Below, piece by piece: positions 1-9,425 of a stretch of DNA of 64,000 nucleotides. The notes under the pieces were generated by a model. That model worked only from the letters and a program-made list of their open reading frames with translations, was not told the DNA's origin and did not search any database. Within the stretch, counting starts at the first letter, position 1. Each line of letters starts with the position of its first letter. Both the position numbers and the translations under genes were made by a program. Source of the stretch: Mesorhizobium sp. M1D.F.Ca.ET.043.01.1.1 (GTDB taxonomy: Bacteria; Pseudomonadota; Alphaproteobacteria; Rhizobiales; Rhizobiaceae); assembly GCF_003952385.1 (NCBI RefSeq), contig NZ_CP034444.1:4650001-4714000 (forward strand). The letters are read 5' to 3'.

Positions 1-894
1 AACAAGGACGCCTTCGCCAAGATCGGCAAGACCGAGGCGCCGAAGACCTGGGAAGACGTCGGCGCGGACCTCAAGGCGCTGAAGGACGCCGGCTATGATT
101 GCCCGATGGCGATCAACATCTCCGGAAATGAAAGCTGGCAGCTGATGGAGCAGTTCTCGGCCATCCACAACCAGCCGATCGCCACCAAGAACAACGGCTA
201 TGACGGCCTCGACGCCCGCCTGGAGGTGAACAAGACCAAGTTCGTCCAGTACGTCACGGACCTGAAGAAGTGGTATGACGCCGGCCTGATCAAGATCAAG
301 TCGAAGGATCTCGGCCAGGACATGGTGCAGGCCTTCGCCACCGGCACCTGCCAGGTCATCATGAGCTCGGTCGGCGACCACGGCACGGTCGGCAAGACCA
401 AGAAGGAAGGCATGAACTGGGATGTCGCCGAGCTGCCGGTCTATGCCGGCACCGAGCGCAAGAACTCGCTGGTCGGCGGCGCTTCGCTGTGGGTGCTGTC
501 CGGCAAGTCGGACGCCGAATACAAGGGCGCGGCCGCCTTCCTCAACTTCATCCACGACCCCAAGACCGCCTTGTTCTGGTCGACCAATACCGGCTACATT
601 CCGGTGACGAAGTCGGGCTTCGAGTACATGAAGTCCAGCGGTTTCTACGACAAGGCGCCCTATAAGGGCCGTGAGGTGGCGATCGCCAGCCTCACCGCCT
701 CGGAGCCGACCGAGATCACGCGCGGCATCCGGCTCGGCAACTTCACCCAGATCCGCGCCGAGTTCGGCACACAGATGCAGGCGATCTTCGCCAACAAGGA
801 AAGCGTGCAGGACGGCATCGACGCGCTGGTCAAGAACGGCGACGCCATCCTCGACCGCTTCCAGCAGACCTACCCGAACAAGACGCTGCCCTGA
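1..894 (+). CDS. ugpB: ABC transporter sugar/glycerol-3-phosphate substrate-binding protein, 5' truncated by window edge
   Basis: The reading frame is open from base 1 and ends at TGA 892-894, giving about 297 C-terminal residues of a periplasmic extracellular solute-binding protein (family 1). The N-terminus and signal peptide lie outside the window. The visible part has the usual C-lobe layout, with a 'VGGASLWVLSG' segment and a 'FLNFIHDPKTALFWSTNTGYIPV' type helix-loop. The downstream permeases and ATPase resemble UgpA, UgpE and UgpC, so I infer the sn-glycerol-3-phosphate / glycerophosphocholine binding subunit UgpB. A different sugar ligand cannot be excluded from sequence alone. A 165-bp gap carrying a dispersed palindrome separates it from ugpA, so the binding protein and permeases may differ in expression. 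Confidence 0.85.
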   Translation, partial: NKDAFAKIGKTEAPKTWEDVGADLKALKDAGYDCPMAINISGNESWQLMEQFSAIHNQPIATKNNGYDGLDARLEVNKTKFVQYVTDLKKWYDAGLIKIKSKDLGQDMVQAFATGTCQVIMSSVGDHGTVGKTKKEGMNWDVAELPVYAGTERKNSLVGGASLWVLSGKSDAEYKGAAAFLNFIHDPKTALFWSTNTGYIPVTKSGFEYMKSSGFYDKAPYKGREVAIASLTASEPTEITRGIRLGNFTQIRAEFGTQMQAIFANKESVQDGIDALVKNGDAILDRFQQTYPNKTLP

Positions 895-961
895 TTTCAG
901 GCATTTGCCAGGCCGCCCGCCGAGAATCGACGGGCGGCCATTCACATAGGTTCTTGATTGC

Positions 962-1006
962 GCATGTCTTTGTCCCGAAACCGGTTCCCACTTTCGGGAG
1001 ACATGC
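962..1006. repeat. 45-bp dispersed palindrome, family A copy 1
   Basis: The 45-bp unit begins GCATGTCT and ends AGACATGC, a perfect 8-bp terminal inverted repeat. Inside it, CCCGAAA faces TTTCGGG around a CCGGTTCCCAC centre. Related units occur at 15095-15139 and 55331-55367. It lies in the ugpB-ugpA gap and should fold as a hairpin in the mRNA. Confidence 0.85.
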
Positions 1007-1059
1007 TTTAGTCTGTTCACGGCAAGGCGGGCTGGCGGTTCAACGGCGTCAGCGGATCG

Positions 1060-1944
1060 ATGGAAAAACGCGTCACTTTCGGTAGATGGACGATCGGCAT
1101 TCTGTTCGCGGTGCCGCAGCTGATCCTGATCTTCACCTTCTTCTATTGGCCGGCCGGGCAGGCGGTCTACTGGTCGCTGACGCTGCAGCAGCCCTGGGGC
1201 GGCGGCAACATCTGGGTCGGGCTCGACAATTTCCGCTCGATCCTCGCCAATGCCGATTACTGGAACTCGATCACCGCCAGCCTGACCTTTGCTGCAATCA
1301 GCACCGGCCTTGCGATGGTCATCGCGCTGGTGCTCGCCACCTTGACCGACCGGCAGCTTGCCGGCTCACGTCTCTACCGCGTCGTGCTGATCTGGCCCTA
1401 CGGCATCGCAGCGCCAGCGCTGGCGCTGGCGTTCCGCTTCATCCTGGCCCCGGAAGCCGGTTTCATGGCCGCCGTCAACAAGTTCTGGCCGGGCTTCTGG
1501 GATCCCGGCCTCGACGGCGCCGACGCCATGGCCTCCGTCATCATCGCGTTCTCCTGGAAATATGTCGGCTACAATTTCATCTTCTTCCTCGCCGCGCTGC
1601 AGGCGATCCCGCGCTCGCTGATCGAAGCAGCGGCGATGGACGGTTCGGGTGTCGTCCGGCGCTTCTGGGACATCCAGTTTCCGCTGATCACGCCGACGAT
1701 CTTCTTCCTCCTGGTCATCAACATCACCGAGAGCTTCCAGGATTCCTTCGGCATCGTCGACATCATGACCTCCGGCGGTCCGGCGAACGCGACCAACCTG
1801 ATGGTCTACAAGATCTATTCCGACGGCTTCAGAGGTCTCGATTATTCCGGCGCGGCAGCACAGAGCATTATCCTGATGCTGCTTATCATCCTGCTGACCA
1901 TCGTCCAGTTCCGCTTCATCGAGCGGCGCGTGCATTATCGCTGA
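1060..1944 (+). CDS. ugpA: ABC transporter permease, UgpA-type
   Basis: This is an inner-membrane permease of 294 residues in the MalF/UgpA family. It has about six hydrophobic segments, the first at residues 11-31. The EAA loop that contacts the ATPase is clear at about 189-212 (EAAAMDGSG...FPLITP). The ATG at 1060 is the first in-frame start; a larger overlapping +2 frame is a shadow. The next gene, ugpE, follows after 7 bp, so the two are surely co-transcribed. The assignment to glycerol-3-phosphate rather than another sugar rests on its similarity to UgpA as I recall it and on the linked phosphodiesterase. Confidence 0.9.
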   Translation: MEKRVTFGRWTIGILFAVPQLILIFTFFYWPAGQAVYWSLTLQQPWGGGNIWVGLDNFRSILANADYWNSITASLTFAAISTGLAMVIALVLATLTDRQLAGSRLYRVVLIWPYGIAAPALALAFRFILAPEAGFMAAVNKFWPGFWDPGLDGADAMASVIIAFSWKYVGYNFIFFLAALQAIPRSLIEAAAMDGSGVVRRFWDIQFPLITPTIFFLLVINITESFQDSFGIVDIMTSGGPANATNLMVYKIYSDGFRGLDYSGAAAQSIILMLLIILLTIVQFRFIERRVHYR

Positions 1945-1951
1945 GGCGGCC

Positions 1952-2866
1952 ATGGTCGAGCGCACCCCGATCCTCAACTTCTTCACGCATCTGATCTTGT
2001 TCGCCGGCTTCGTTTTCTGCGTGGCCCCATTCGTCATCGTAGCGATCGCGGCCTCGCATAATCTGAAGGACGTCAACGACGTGCCGATGTCGCTGCTGCC
2101 GGGCAGCGACTTCTGGATCAACATCAAGACGGCCTGGACGACGGCCGACCTCGGCCCGAAGCTTCTCAACAGCTTCATCATGGCGGCGGGCGTTGCCGCC
2201 GGCAAAGTGATCATTTCAGCGCTCACCGCCTTCTCGATCGTCTATTTCCGCTATCCAGGGCGGACGCTGATCTTCTGGTTGATCTTCGTCACGCTGATGC
2301 TGCCGCTCGAAGTGCGCATCGTGCCGACCTATGCGGTGGTGGCCAACGTGCTTTCGCCCTATCAGGCGATCATGGACGTGACCGGACTCTCCTGGCTGAT
2401 CGAGAAGATATCGGGCGTGCAGGTCTCGCTCAGCCTCGGGCTGCTCAATTCCTATACCGGCCTGATCATGCCGCTGATCGCCACGGCTACCGGTACCTTC
2501 CTCTACCGCCAGTTCTTCCTGACGGTGCCGGACGAACTGGCCGAAGCCGCGCGCATGGACGGCGCCGGAGCGCTGCGCTTCTTCATCGACATCCTCCTTC
2601 CGCTGTCGCGCAACAACATGGCGGCGCTCGGCACCATCATGTTCCTGTGGGCCTGGAATCAGTATCTGTGGCCGCTGCTCATCACCACGGATCAGTCGCA
2701 TGCGACCGCGGTGACAGAGTTGAAGCAGCTCATCCCCAATGTCGGCGGCGCACCGGAATGGCATATCGCCATGGCGGGTACGCTGATCGTGATGCTGCCG
2801 CCGCTGATCGTCGTCGTGCTGATGCAGCGCTGGTTCGTGCGCGGCCTCATCGCCACCGAAAAATAA
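1952..2866 (+). CDS. ugpE: ABC transporter permease, UgpE-type
   Basis: This second inner-membrane permease has 304 residues and belongs to the MalG/UgpE family. Its EAA loop is at about 198-222 (EAARMDGAG...ILLPLS), followed by the '[12 protein letters not shown]' helix typical of UgpE. It ends in '[12 protein letters not shown]', close to the UgpE C-terminus I remember. Compared with the E. coli protein from memory it seems to carry about 23 extra residues near 139-163 ([15 protein letters not shown]...), in the segment before the '[10 protein letters not shown]' helix. It forms a heterodimer with UgpA. Only 11 bp, containing AAGGAGA, separate its stop from ugpC. Confidence 0.9.
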   Translation: MVERTPILNFFTHLILFAGFVFCVAPFVIVAIAASHNLKDVNDVPMSLLPGSDFWINIKTAWTTADLGPKLLNSFIMAAGVAAGKVIISALTAFSIVYFRYPGRTLIFWLIFVTLMLPLEVRIVPTYAVVANVLSPYQAIMDVTGLSWLIEKISGVQVSLSLGLLNSYTGLIMPLIATATGTFLYRQFFLTVPDELAEAARMDGAGALRFFIDILLPLSRNNMAALGTIMFLWAWNQYLWPLLITTDQSHATAVTELKQLIPNVGGAPEWHIAMAGTLIVMLPPLIVVVLMQRWFVRGLIATEK

Positions 2867-2877
2867 GGAGACAAAAA

Positions 2878-3978
2878 ATGGCCTCCATCACCATCCGCGA
2901 CGTCCGGAAGAGCTACGCCAAGATGCAGGTCGTGCACGGCGTCGATCTCGACATCGCGTCGGGCGAGTTCGTCGTCATCCTCGGGCCGTCAGGCTGCGGC
3001 AAGTCCACGCTGCTTCGCATGATCGCCGGGCTGGAGGAGATCTCGGACGGCACGATCGCCATCGACGGCGCGGTGGTCAACAAGCTCGAGCCGCGCGAGC
3101 GCGGCTGCGCCATGGTGTTCCAGAACTACGCGCTCTATCCGCATATGAGCGTCGCCCAGAACATCGGCTATTCGCTCAAGGTGGCAGGCGTTCCGGCAGC
3201 CGAACGCGCCCAGCGCATCCAGGCCGTCGCCCGCATCCTGGAGCTCGAGCACCTGCTCGACCGCAAGCCGATGGCGCTTTCCGGCGGCCAGCGCCAGCGC
3301 GTCGCCATGGGCCGCGCCATGATCCGCGAGCCCAAGGTTTTTCTTTTCGACGAACCGCTCTCCAACCTCGACGCCAAGCTGCGCGTGCAGATGCGCTCGG
3401 AAATCCGCAAGCTGCACCGGCGCCTCAGCGCCACCTCGGTCTTCGTCACGCACGACCAGGTTGAGGCGATGACGCTGGCCGACCGGCTGGTGGTGATGAA
3501 TGGCGGCCGCGTCGAGCAGGTCGGCACACCGGCGCAAGTCTACAGCCGTCCGGCGAGCCGCTTCGTGGCGACCTTCGTCGGCGCGCCGGCCATGAACATG
3601 CTCGAAGGCGAGGTCACGCTCGAAGGCCTGTCGCTGCTCGCCGGCGGCCGCAAGCTAAACGTATCGCGCGCGGGTCTTCCCGTGGGCTCGAAGGTTGCGG
3701 TCGGCGTCCGGCCCGAGGCCGTGCGCATGGTAGCGCCGGGCACGCCCGGCGCGCTCGCCGCAACGGTCGATCTGGTCGAAGAGCTCGGCGCTGGCCGGGT
3801 CGTCTATGTCGATCTCGACGGCGCGCCGTTCTCGGTGGTCACCTCCGAGACCGTGCATCCAGAGCCTGGCAGCGCGATCGGCCTGCAGTTCGCGGCGAGC
3901 GACCTGCATTTCTTCTCATCGGAGACCGGAAGCCGGCTCGACGTGTTCAAGGCCTCGGTGCCGGAGCCTGCACTCTAA
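2878..3978 (+). CDS. ugpC: ABC transporter ATPase, UgpC-type
   Basis: This is the cytoplasmic ATPase of the importer, 366 residues. The Walker A GPSGCGKS is at 36-43, the signature LSGGQRQR at 134-141, and Walker B VFLFDEP at 154-160, with an H-loop in 'VFVTHDQ'. A C-terminal TOBE/MalK-like regulatory domain follows from about residue 240. The start at ATG 2878 is supported by AAGGAGA 7 bp upstream; the longer open frame back to 2647 overlaps ugpE and is not real. In E. coli the C-terminal domain of UgpC is a target of regulation by phosphate and PhoU; whether that holds here is unknown. Confidence 0.93.
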   Translation: MASITIRDVRKSYAKMQVVHGVDLDIASGEFVVILGPSGCGKSTLLRMIAGLEEISDGTIAIDGAVVNKLEPRERGCAMVFQNYALYPHMSVAQNIGYSLKVAGVPAAERAQRIQAVARILELEHLLDRKPMALSGGQRQRVAMGRAMIREPKVFLFDEPLSNLDAKLRVQMRSEIRKLHRRLSATSVFVTHDQVEAMTLADRLVVMNGGRVEQVGTPAQVYSRPASRFVATFVGAPAMNMLEGEVTLEGLSLLAGGRKLNVSRAGLPVGSKVAVGVRPEAVRMVAPGTPGALAATVDLVEELGAGRVVYVDLDGAPFSVVTSETVHPEPGSAIGLQFAASDLHFFSSETGSRLDVFKASVPEPAL

Positions 3979-4029
3979 GGGCGGTCCTTGCACGGCCGGC
4001 TTTGCAAAATTTGATCGAGGGTTCAGGGA

Positions 4030-4827
4030 ATGAAGATCATTCAGGTCACCGACGTTCATCTCGGCCGTCAGCGCGAGGTACGATTTGGCGCGAACCTGAA
4101 TGAGCGGCTCGATCGTTGCATCGACCACATCAACGCCCGCAATGGCGATGCGACGCTCTGCGTCTTCACCGGCGACCTGACCGACGACGGCGAGGCCGAA
4201 AGCTATGCCGACCTGAAATCGGCGCTGAGCCGGCTCACCGTGCCGTACCGGCTGCTGCCCGGAAACCACGACCGGCGCGCCAATCTGGTCGCTGCCTTCC
4301 CGGAAAACGGAACCGACGGCAATGGCTTCGCGCAGTCGGTCTTCGAGACGCCCGAGGGCCGGCTGGTGTTTATCGACAGCCTGGCAGAAGGCCGCGTCAC
4401 GGGAGAGCTGTGCGACGACCGGCTTGCCTGGTTGGACGCGCGGCTCGCCGAGGCGGCGGGCAAGCCTGCCTATCTCTTCCTGCACCATCCGCCGGTGGAA
4501 CTCGGCCTGACGATTCTCGATCCGCTCGGCCTTGAGCAGCCGCAGCGGCTCATCGACGTGCTGACGCGCCACGGCAATGTCCGCTATATCTTCTTCGGCC
4601 ATGTCCATCGCGACATCGCCGGTACGGTCGCCGGCATTCCGTTTTCGGCGCAGCGCGGCCTGCATGCCCGCTTCATGCTCGACCTGATCGGCGAGGAAGT
4701 GGTCGAGCAGGCGCCGCCCGCCTATTCGATCATCCTGATCGACGGCCAGCGGGTCGTCATCCATAGCCACGATTTCCTGGAGCAATGGCCGCTCTGGTCG
4801 CCGGCGACAGGCGAGCGGGTGCGGTAG
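4030..4827 (+). CDS. Calcineurin-like phosphodiesterase, probable glycerophosphodiesterase (GpdQ/CpdA-like)
   Basis: This 265-residue binuclear metallophosphoesterase has all the family ligands: D8-x-H10, G47-D48 (FTGDLTD), the GNHD box at about 78-81, HH at about 151-152, and GHVH at about 195-198. It follows ugpC on the same strand after 51 bp with an AGGGA ribosome site. The context suggests it releases glycerol-3-phosphate from glycerophosphodiesters brought in by Ugp, the role that the unrelated UgpQ plays in E. coli. A cyclic-nucleotide phosphodiesterase (CpdA) has the same fold and motifs, so the substrate is inferred from position only. Confidence 0.85.
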   Translation: MKIIQVTDVHLGRQREVRFGANLNERLDRCIDHINARNGDATLCVFTGDLTDDGEAESYADLKSALSRLTVPYRLLPGNHDRRANLVAAFPENGTDGNGFAQSVFETPEGRLVFIDSLAEGRVTGELCDDRLAWLDARLAEAAGKPAYLFLHHPPVELGLTILDPLGLEQPQRLIDVLTRHGNVRYIFFGHVHRDIAGTVAGIPFSAQRGLHARFMLDLIGEEVVEQAPPAYSIILIDGQRVVIHSHDFLEQWPLWSPATGERVR

Positions 4828-4849
4828 AGCAACCGCGCCCAGCCTGCGT

Positions 4850-5932
4850 TCAGGCAAACACATGCGCCTTGCCGGTGACGGTGAGGCGCACGATCTCGCC
4901 GACGGACGGGGCATCCATGCCTGTCTTGCGCAGGATGAGCGGCGTGTTGCCGATCGCGGCCGCATCCGGCGGATCGGGGCTGTTGAGCAGCCGCACCGCG
5001 ACAGTGCAGACCGAACCCGCGAATTCGGAGTCCGTCACTTCGCCGAACAGCATGTCCGGTGTTCCCGACATGCCTTCGCGCGAGGTCCGCTTGAGGACCA
5101 CCTGCTCGGGCCTGAGCATGATGCGGGCGACGTCGCGCCGCTCGGCGGTGTCGACCGCGATGCGGCCAAGCGGCGAGATGGCGAAGCCGTCGGCGATCCT
5201 GGCCGGCACGATGATGGCGTCGCCGAGGAACTCGGCGACCATCCTGTCCTTGGGCTGGAAATAGAGCTCGCGCGGCGTGCCGACCTGCGAGAACAGGCCG
5301 TCGCGCATGACGGCCACCTGGCTGGCGAAGGACAGCGCCTCGGCCTGGTCGTGGGTGACCAGGATGGTGGTGATGCCGGCCTCCTCCAGAAGCTCGGCAA
5401 CGGCCTTGCGCATCGAGGCGCGCAGGCCGGTGTCGAGCGCCGAGAACGGCTCGTCGAGCAGCATCAGCCGGGGTTTCATCGCCATGGCGCGGGCGAGCGC
5501 GACGCGCTGCTGCTGGCCGCCCGAAAGCTCGTGCGGCCGGCGCTTCAGGATCGCCTTGTCCAGCCCGACGATATAGGCGAGCTCGATAATGTGCTCTGCG
5601 CGCTTCTCGGCGTTTCGGGGCATGCCGAAGCCGATGTTGTCGGCGATGGTGAGATGCGGGAACAGGGCGCCGTCCTGCGCCACCACGCCGATGCCGCGGC
5701 GATGCGCGGGCACGGCGGCGCCGCCATTGGCGAGCACCTTGCCGTCGAGCGCGATGCGGCCGCTGTCAGGCGCCTCGAAGCCGGCGATCAGCCTCAGCAA
5801 GGTCGTCTTGCCGCAGCCGGAAGGTCCGACGATCGCGGTGCGGCTGCCGCTTTCGACGGTGAGGTCGACGCCGGCCAGCGCCGCCACCTTGCCGTAGTAT
5901 TTCGCCACGCCGTTGAGTTCGAGGAAGCTCAT
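4850..5932 (-). CDS. fbpC: Ferric iron ABC transporter ATPase
   Basis: This 360-residue ATPase has Walker A GPSGCGKT at 36-43, a signature LSGGQQQR and Walker B LMLLDEPF, then a TOBE-type C-terminal region as in FbpC/AfuC. It is the last gene of a minus-strand operon. Its start overlaps the fbpB stop by 4 bp, which indicates translational coupling. It would energise uptake of Fe3+ delivered by the periplasmic FbpA. The 3' end lies 22 bp from the convergent phosphodiesterase stop. The metal specificity is inferred from fbpA and the IRO operator upstream of it. Confidence 0.9.
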   Translation of the reverse strand: MSFLELNGVAKYYGKVAALAGVDLTVESGSRTAIVGPSGCGKTTLLRLIAGFEAPDSGRIALDGKVLANGGAAVPAHRRGIGVVAQDGALFPHLTIADNIGFGMPRNAEKRAEHIIELAYIVGLDKAILKRRPHELSGGQQQRVALARAMAMKPRLMLLDEPFSALDTGLRASMRKAVAELLEEAGITTILVTHDQAEALSFASQVAVMRDGLFSQVGTPRELYFQPKDRMVAEFLGDAIIVPARIADGFAISPLGRIAVDTAERRDVARIMLRPEQVVLKRTSREGMSGTPDMLFGEVTDSEFAGSVCTVAVRLLNSPDPPDAAAIGNTPLILRKTGMDAPSVGEIVRLTVTGKAHVFA

Positions 5933-7512
5933 CGTCCGGCCATCCGCTTCGACTGGACGTAGAGCACCCAGGTCATCGGCAGCGACATCGCCACCATGAT
6001 CAGCGCATAGGGGGCGGCGGAGGCGTAGTCGATCTCGCCGCTGTAGGACCAGAACGCCATCGCCAGCGTGCGGGTGCCGTTCGGCGCCAGCATCTGGGTG
6101 GCGGTCAGTTCATTGGTGATGCCGAGCGCCACCATCGCCATGCCGGCCGCCGCACCCGGCGCCGACAGCCGGATCGTCGTCGACCACAGCGCCTTGAGCG
6201 GCGCCCGGCCCAGGCTCGAGGCGGCGCGCTCGAGCTCCACCGGCGCCTGCGCGACCGAAGCGCGCAGGCTGACAAGCGCGCGCGGCAAAAACATCAGCGC
6301 ATAGCCGAAAAGGATGGTGAAGAGCGTCTGGTAAAGCGGCAAGGCGATGCGCACGGTGATGGTGACCAGCGCCAGCGCGATGACGACACCGGGCAGCGAG
6401 CCGACGATGTAGTTGCAGCTCTCGAGCAGGCGCTGCAGACGGCCCGGCGCGCGGATCGAGATCCAGGCCATCGGCATCGCGGCGATCGTGGCAAGCAGCG
6501 CGCCGGCGACGGCGAGGAACAGCGTCTGGCCGAGCGCCAGGCCGATCTCGTCCCAACGCCAGACATCCGCGCCGCCGGCGAGCAGCCAGCGGCCGACGGT
6601 GACGAACGGCACGCCGAGCGCGAGCAGCGCGGTGCCGGCGGGCAAAAGCAGGCAAGGCAGCGTGGCGCGGCCGAGGCTGGCGCGCTGCTGCTGGCGCGCG
6701 GCGCCGGAGCCGACGCGCGCATAACGCTCCTCGCCGCGCACGATCACTTCCACGCCAAGCAGCACGAAGCAGCAGGCGACCAGCACGGCGGCAAGCATGT
6801 TGGCCGCCGGGCCGTTGAAGGTCGACTGGAACTGGTCGACGATCGCGGTCGTGAAGGTGTCGAAGCGAATGAAGACATAGAGGCCGTATTCGGCAAGCAG
6901 GTGCAGGCCGACCAGCAGCGAACCGCCGCAGATGGCGAGCCGCAGTTGCGGCAGCACGACGCGCGCGAAGACCCGCCAGGGCCCAAGGCCAAGCGCGGCC
7001 GCCGCATCCTCCAGCGCCGGGTCGAGCCGGCGCAGCGCGGCCGCGATCGGCAGATAGAGGAACGGGAAATAGGCGATGACGGAGACCAGCACGCCGGCCC
7101 AGAGCCCGTGCAGGCCGGGCACAAGGCTGATCCAGGCATAGCTGTGGACGAAGGCCGGAATGGCCAGCGGCGCCACCGACAGCCACGACCAGAGGCGATT
7201 GCCGGGCAGGTCTGAGCGCTCGGTCAGCCAGGCGAGCGCCACCGACAGCACAATGGCGATCGGGACGGTCACGACGACAAGCAGGATGGTGTTGACCAGA
7301 AGATCGCCGACGCGCGGCCGGAAGATCAGCGCGGTCACGGTTTCCCAACCGGTCTGGATCGCGGTCCAGACAATGAAGGCGAGCGGCAGCAGCGCGATCA
7401 GCGAGACGAGGGCGGCGGCAAGCGTGATCCACGACGTGGACCGCTGGCTCTGCCTTGCGGCAGCCGGCGGGCCTGAGGGCGTGAGGTCGATCGCGGATGC
7501 CATCAGAGGCAA
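5929..7512 (-). CDS. fbpB: Ferric iron ABC transporter permease (fused two-domain)
   Basis: The protein of 527 residues contains two tandem BPD-type permease modules in one chain, as usual for FbpB/SfuB. There are about 12 hydrophobic segments. The first EAA-like loop is at about 175-195 ([20 protein letters not shown]) and the second near 450 ([20 protein letters not shown]). A hydrophilic linker with [13 protein letters not shown] joins the halves. It is inner-membrane and partners FbpC. A 163-bp gap containing a hairpin terminator separates it from fbpA, so it is probably expressed by partial read-through. Confidence 0.9.
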   Translation of the reverse strand: MPLMASAIDLTPSGPPAAARQSQRSTSWITLAAALVSLIALLPLAFIVWTAIQTGWETVTALIFRPRVGDLLVNTILLVVVTVPIAIVLSVALAWLTERSDLPGNRLWSWLSVAPLAIPAFVHSYAWISLVPGLHGLWAGVLVSVIAYFPFLYLPIAAALRRLDPALEDAAAALGLGPWRVFARVVLPQLRLAICGGSLLVGLHLLAEYGLYVFIRFDTFTTAIVDQFQSTFNGPAANMLAAVLVACCFVLLGVEVIVRGEERYARVGSGAARQQQRASLGRATLPCLLLPAGTALLALGVPFVTVGRWLLAGGADVWRWDEIGLALGQTLFLAVAGALLATIAAMPMAWISIRAPGRLQRLLESCNYIVGSLPGVVIALALVTITVRIALPLYQTLFTILFGYALMFLPRALVSLRASVAQAPVELERAASSLGRAPLKALWSTTIRLSAPGAAAGMAMVALGITNELTATQMLAPNGTRTLAMAFWSYSGEIDYASAAPYALIMVAMSLPMTWVLYVQSKRMAGR

Positions 7513-7599
7513 TGCTTCTCCGGGCTCGACGGACGCAGGCGATCCGATGAACCGCTGATGCGGCCGGATAGGCAGCTGATCGTCATCGACGAGGCCATC

Positions 7600-7644
7600 T
7601 CCAAAACAAAAGCGCTCCCGCGGAAAGCGAATTCCCGCAGGAGC
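7600..7644 (-). terminator. Intercistronic rho-independent-type terminator after fbpA
   Basis: On the minus strand a GCTCCTGCGG / CCGCGGGAGC stem (7614-7623 with 7634-7644) is followed by TTTTGTTTTGG. It lies between fbpA and fbpB. Such elements commonly let the binding protein be made in excess over the permease and ATPase. Confidence 0.75.
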
Positions 7645-7675
7645 ACGGTCGGTGTCCTTTTAGGACGAACGCGAA

Positions 7676-8683
7676 CTAAAGCAAGCCGGCTTGCGTCATC
7701 AGGTCGATGACCTTCTTGGAGTTCAGCGTCGCCGGATCGACCTTGGGCGCCTGCAGGTCGGCGAGCGGCACCAGCTTCGGGTTGGACCCGGCGCCCTTGC
7801 CGACCGCGTATTCATAGGATGTGCCGGTCTTCAGCACTTCCTGGCCGCCCTTGCCGGTGACCCACTTCAAGAACGCCTGCGCCTCTTTCTGATGCTTGCT
7901 CGAGGCCAGCACGCCGCCGCCGGAGATCGACACGAACGCGCCCGGATCCTGGTTCTTGAAATAGTGCAGGCCGATATTCTTGCTGTTTTCGCCGGTCTTG
8001 GCCTGATCGCCGAAATAGTAGTAGTGGTAGATCACGCCGCCTTCGATCTCGCCGGCATTGACTGCCTTCATGACCGTGCTGTTGCCCTTGTAGGCGGTGA
8101 AGTTGTCCTTCATCGCCTTCAGCCAGTCGGCGGTTGCGGCTTCACCCTTGAGCTGGAGCAGGGCGCTGACGATGGCCTGGAAATCGGCGCCGGACGGCGA
8201 TGCCGCCCAGCGGCCCTTCCAGCTCGGATCGGCGAGGTCGAGCAGCGACTTGGGCAACTGGTCTTCCTTCAGCTTGTCCTTGTTACAGGCAAAGACGGTG
8301 CTGCGCGCGGCGACGCCCACCCACTTGCCGCTCGAAGGCTGGTATTCCTGCGGCACCTGCGCCAGCGTCTCGGCGTCGACCGGCGCGAACAACCTCGCCG
8401 CCTCGACAAGCGCCATCGCCGGCGAATTCTCGGTCAGGAACACGTCGGCCGGCGAGGCGGCGCCTTCGGCGACGATCTGGTTGGAGAAATCGCTGTCGCC
8501 GCCATTGCGCAGCGTCACCTTGATGCCGGTTTCCTTGGTGAAGCCCTTCGCCCATTCCTTGGCCAGGCTCTCATGCTGGGCGTTGTAGACGATGATGCCG
8601 GCATCCTCGGCCAGGGCGGGCCCGGCGATCAGGCTCGCCGTCAGCGCAACGGCGCCGGCAAGGGTGGAAAGAGCATATTTCAT
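7676..8683 (-). CDS. fbpA: Periplasmic ferric iron-binding protein
   Basis: The protein has 335 residues. A Sec signal peptide (MKYAL...AGPALAEDA, cleavage after about residue 25) opens it, followed by a family 1 solute-binding fold beginning 'IIVYNAQHESLAKEW'. The iron-site tyrosines of FbpA map to the tyrosine-rich 'GVIYHYYYFGD' stretch. It delivers Fe3+ to FbpB/FbpC. The operator at 8741-8755 places it under iron control. A thiamine- or other anion-binding relative is possible on fold alone, but the tyrosine cluster and operator favour iron. Confidence 0.9.
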   Translation of the reverse strand: MKYALSTLAGAVALTASLIAGPALAEDAGIIVYNAQHESLAKEWAKGFTKETGIKVTLRNGGDSDFSNQIVAEGAASPADVFLTENSPAMALVEAARLFAPVDAETLAQVPQEYQPSSGKWVGVAARSTVFACNKDKLKEDQLPKSLLDLADPSWKGRWAASPSGADFQAIVSALLQLKGEAATADWLKAMKDNFTAYKGNSTVMKAVNAGEIEGGVIYHYYYFGDQAKTGENSKNIGLHYFKNQDPGAFVSISGGGVLASSKHQKEAQAFLKWVTGKGGQEVLKTGTSYEYAVGKGAGSNPKLVPLADLQAPKVDPATLNSKKVIDLMTQAGLL

Positions 8684-8740
8684 GGCATGGTCCTCAAAAC
8701 TTGAGACAGGGGTTCGGGCTCGGACGCACCTATCAATACC

Positions 8741-8755
8741 TGATCGGTATAGTCA
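8741..8755 (-). promoter_or_regulatory. IRO box (RirA-type iron-responsive operator) upstream of fbpA
   Basis: The sequence TGATCGGTATAGTCA has the TGA-N9-TCA form described for rhizobial IRO motifs bound by RirA. It starts 58 bp upstream of the fbpA ATG. It overlaps a TTGACT hexamer (8751-8756 on the minus strand) that could be the -35, which suits repression under iron-replete conditions. Confidence 0.7.
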
Positions 8756-8843
8756 ACATTACGACCCTGCTTCAATCGGTCGCCGTGCCGCAAACTTTCG
8801 TGATTTTCCGGTACTTTGGCTTGGACATTATTTTGTTGGCCAC

Positions 8844-8869
8844 GTAACAAACCAGGGCCGAGGCGCGAA
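8844..8869 (+). promoter_or_regulatory. Putative ECF (SigF-type) autoregulatory promoter
   Basis: GTAACA at 8844-8849 is followed after exactly 16 bp by CGAA at 8866-8869. This fits the GTAACC-N16-CGAA promoter I recall for Caulobacter SigF, whose cognate anti-sigma is NrsF as here. The sigma gene starts at 8888, so the leader would be very short. Confidence 0.6.
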
Positions 8870-8887
8870 CATCGGGGGTAAACTCTT

Positions 8888-9424
8888 GTGACCGGCAAGG
8901 ACGAAGCCGAGCTTTCCCGGCTGCTTAGGGCCGCGATCGCCGGAGACGAAAAGGCTTATGCCGACTTTCTTCGCCGGATAGCCGCCCTCGTCCGCGGCTT
9001 CGTCCGGCGCAAGATCGTTCAGGGCGGGGTCGACCCCGAGGATGTCGTGCAGGAAACCTTGGTGGCCATTCACGTCAAACGGCACACGTGGCGAGAAGAC
9101 GCGCCGGTGCTGCCATGGGTCTATGCGATCGCCCGCTTCAAGCTGATCGACGCGTTCCGCCGGCGCGGCCGACGCATCGAGATCGAGATCGACGAGATCG
9201 CCGAGACCTTCGCCGAGCCGGAAGCGGAGACGGTCAGCGAGCGCGAAATAAACCGGGCCCTCGACGGCCTGCCGCCTTCGCAGCGCTCCGTGGTTTCGGC
9301 GATTTCGGTCGATGGCCGCTCGATCGGCGAGACGGCGGCCAAGCTCGGCATCAGCGAGACGGCGGTGCGCGTGTCGCTGCATCGCGGCCTTGCCGCGATC
9401 GCCAAAAGGTTCGGACGACAGTGA
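8888..9424 (+). CDS. ECF sigma factor, SigF-like
   Basis: This RNA polymerase sigma-70 factor of the extracytoplasmic-function class has 178 residues and contains only regions 2 and 4. Region 2 includes 'DPEDVVQETLVAIH' (about 49-62) and the -10-recognition 'WVYAIARFKLIDAFRRRGR'. Region 4 is the helix-turn-helix 'SIGETAAKLGISETAVRVSLHRGL'. The start is GTG 8888. Its stop is separated by one base from the start of the membrane anti-sigma partner, a fixed arrangement in the ECF16/SigF-NrsF group. In Caulobacter the pair responds to heavy metals and oxidative stress; that role is only transferred here by homology. Confidence 0.9.
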   Translation: MTGKDEAELSRLLRAAIAGDEKAYADFLRRIAALVRGFVRRKIVQGGVDPEDVVQETLVAIHVKRHTWREDAPVLPWVYAIARFKLIDAFRRRGRRIEIEIDEIAETFAEPEAETVSEREINRALDGLPPSQRSVVSAISVDGRSIGETAAKLGISETAVRVSLHRGLAAIAKRFGRQ

Positions 9425-9425
9425 C

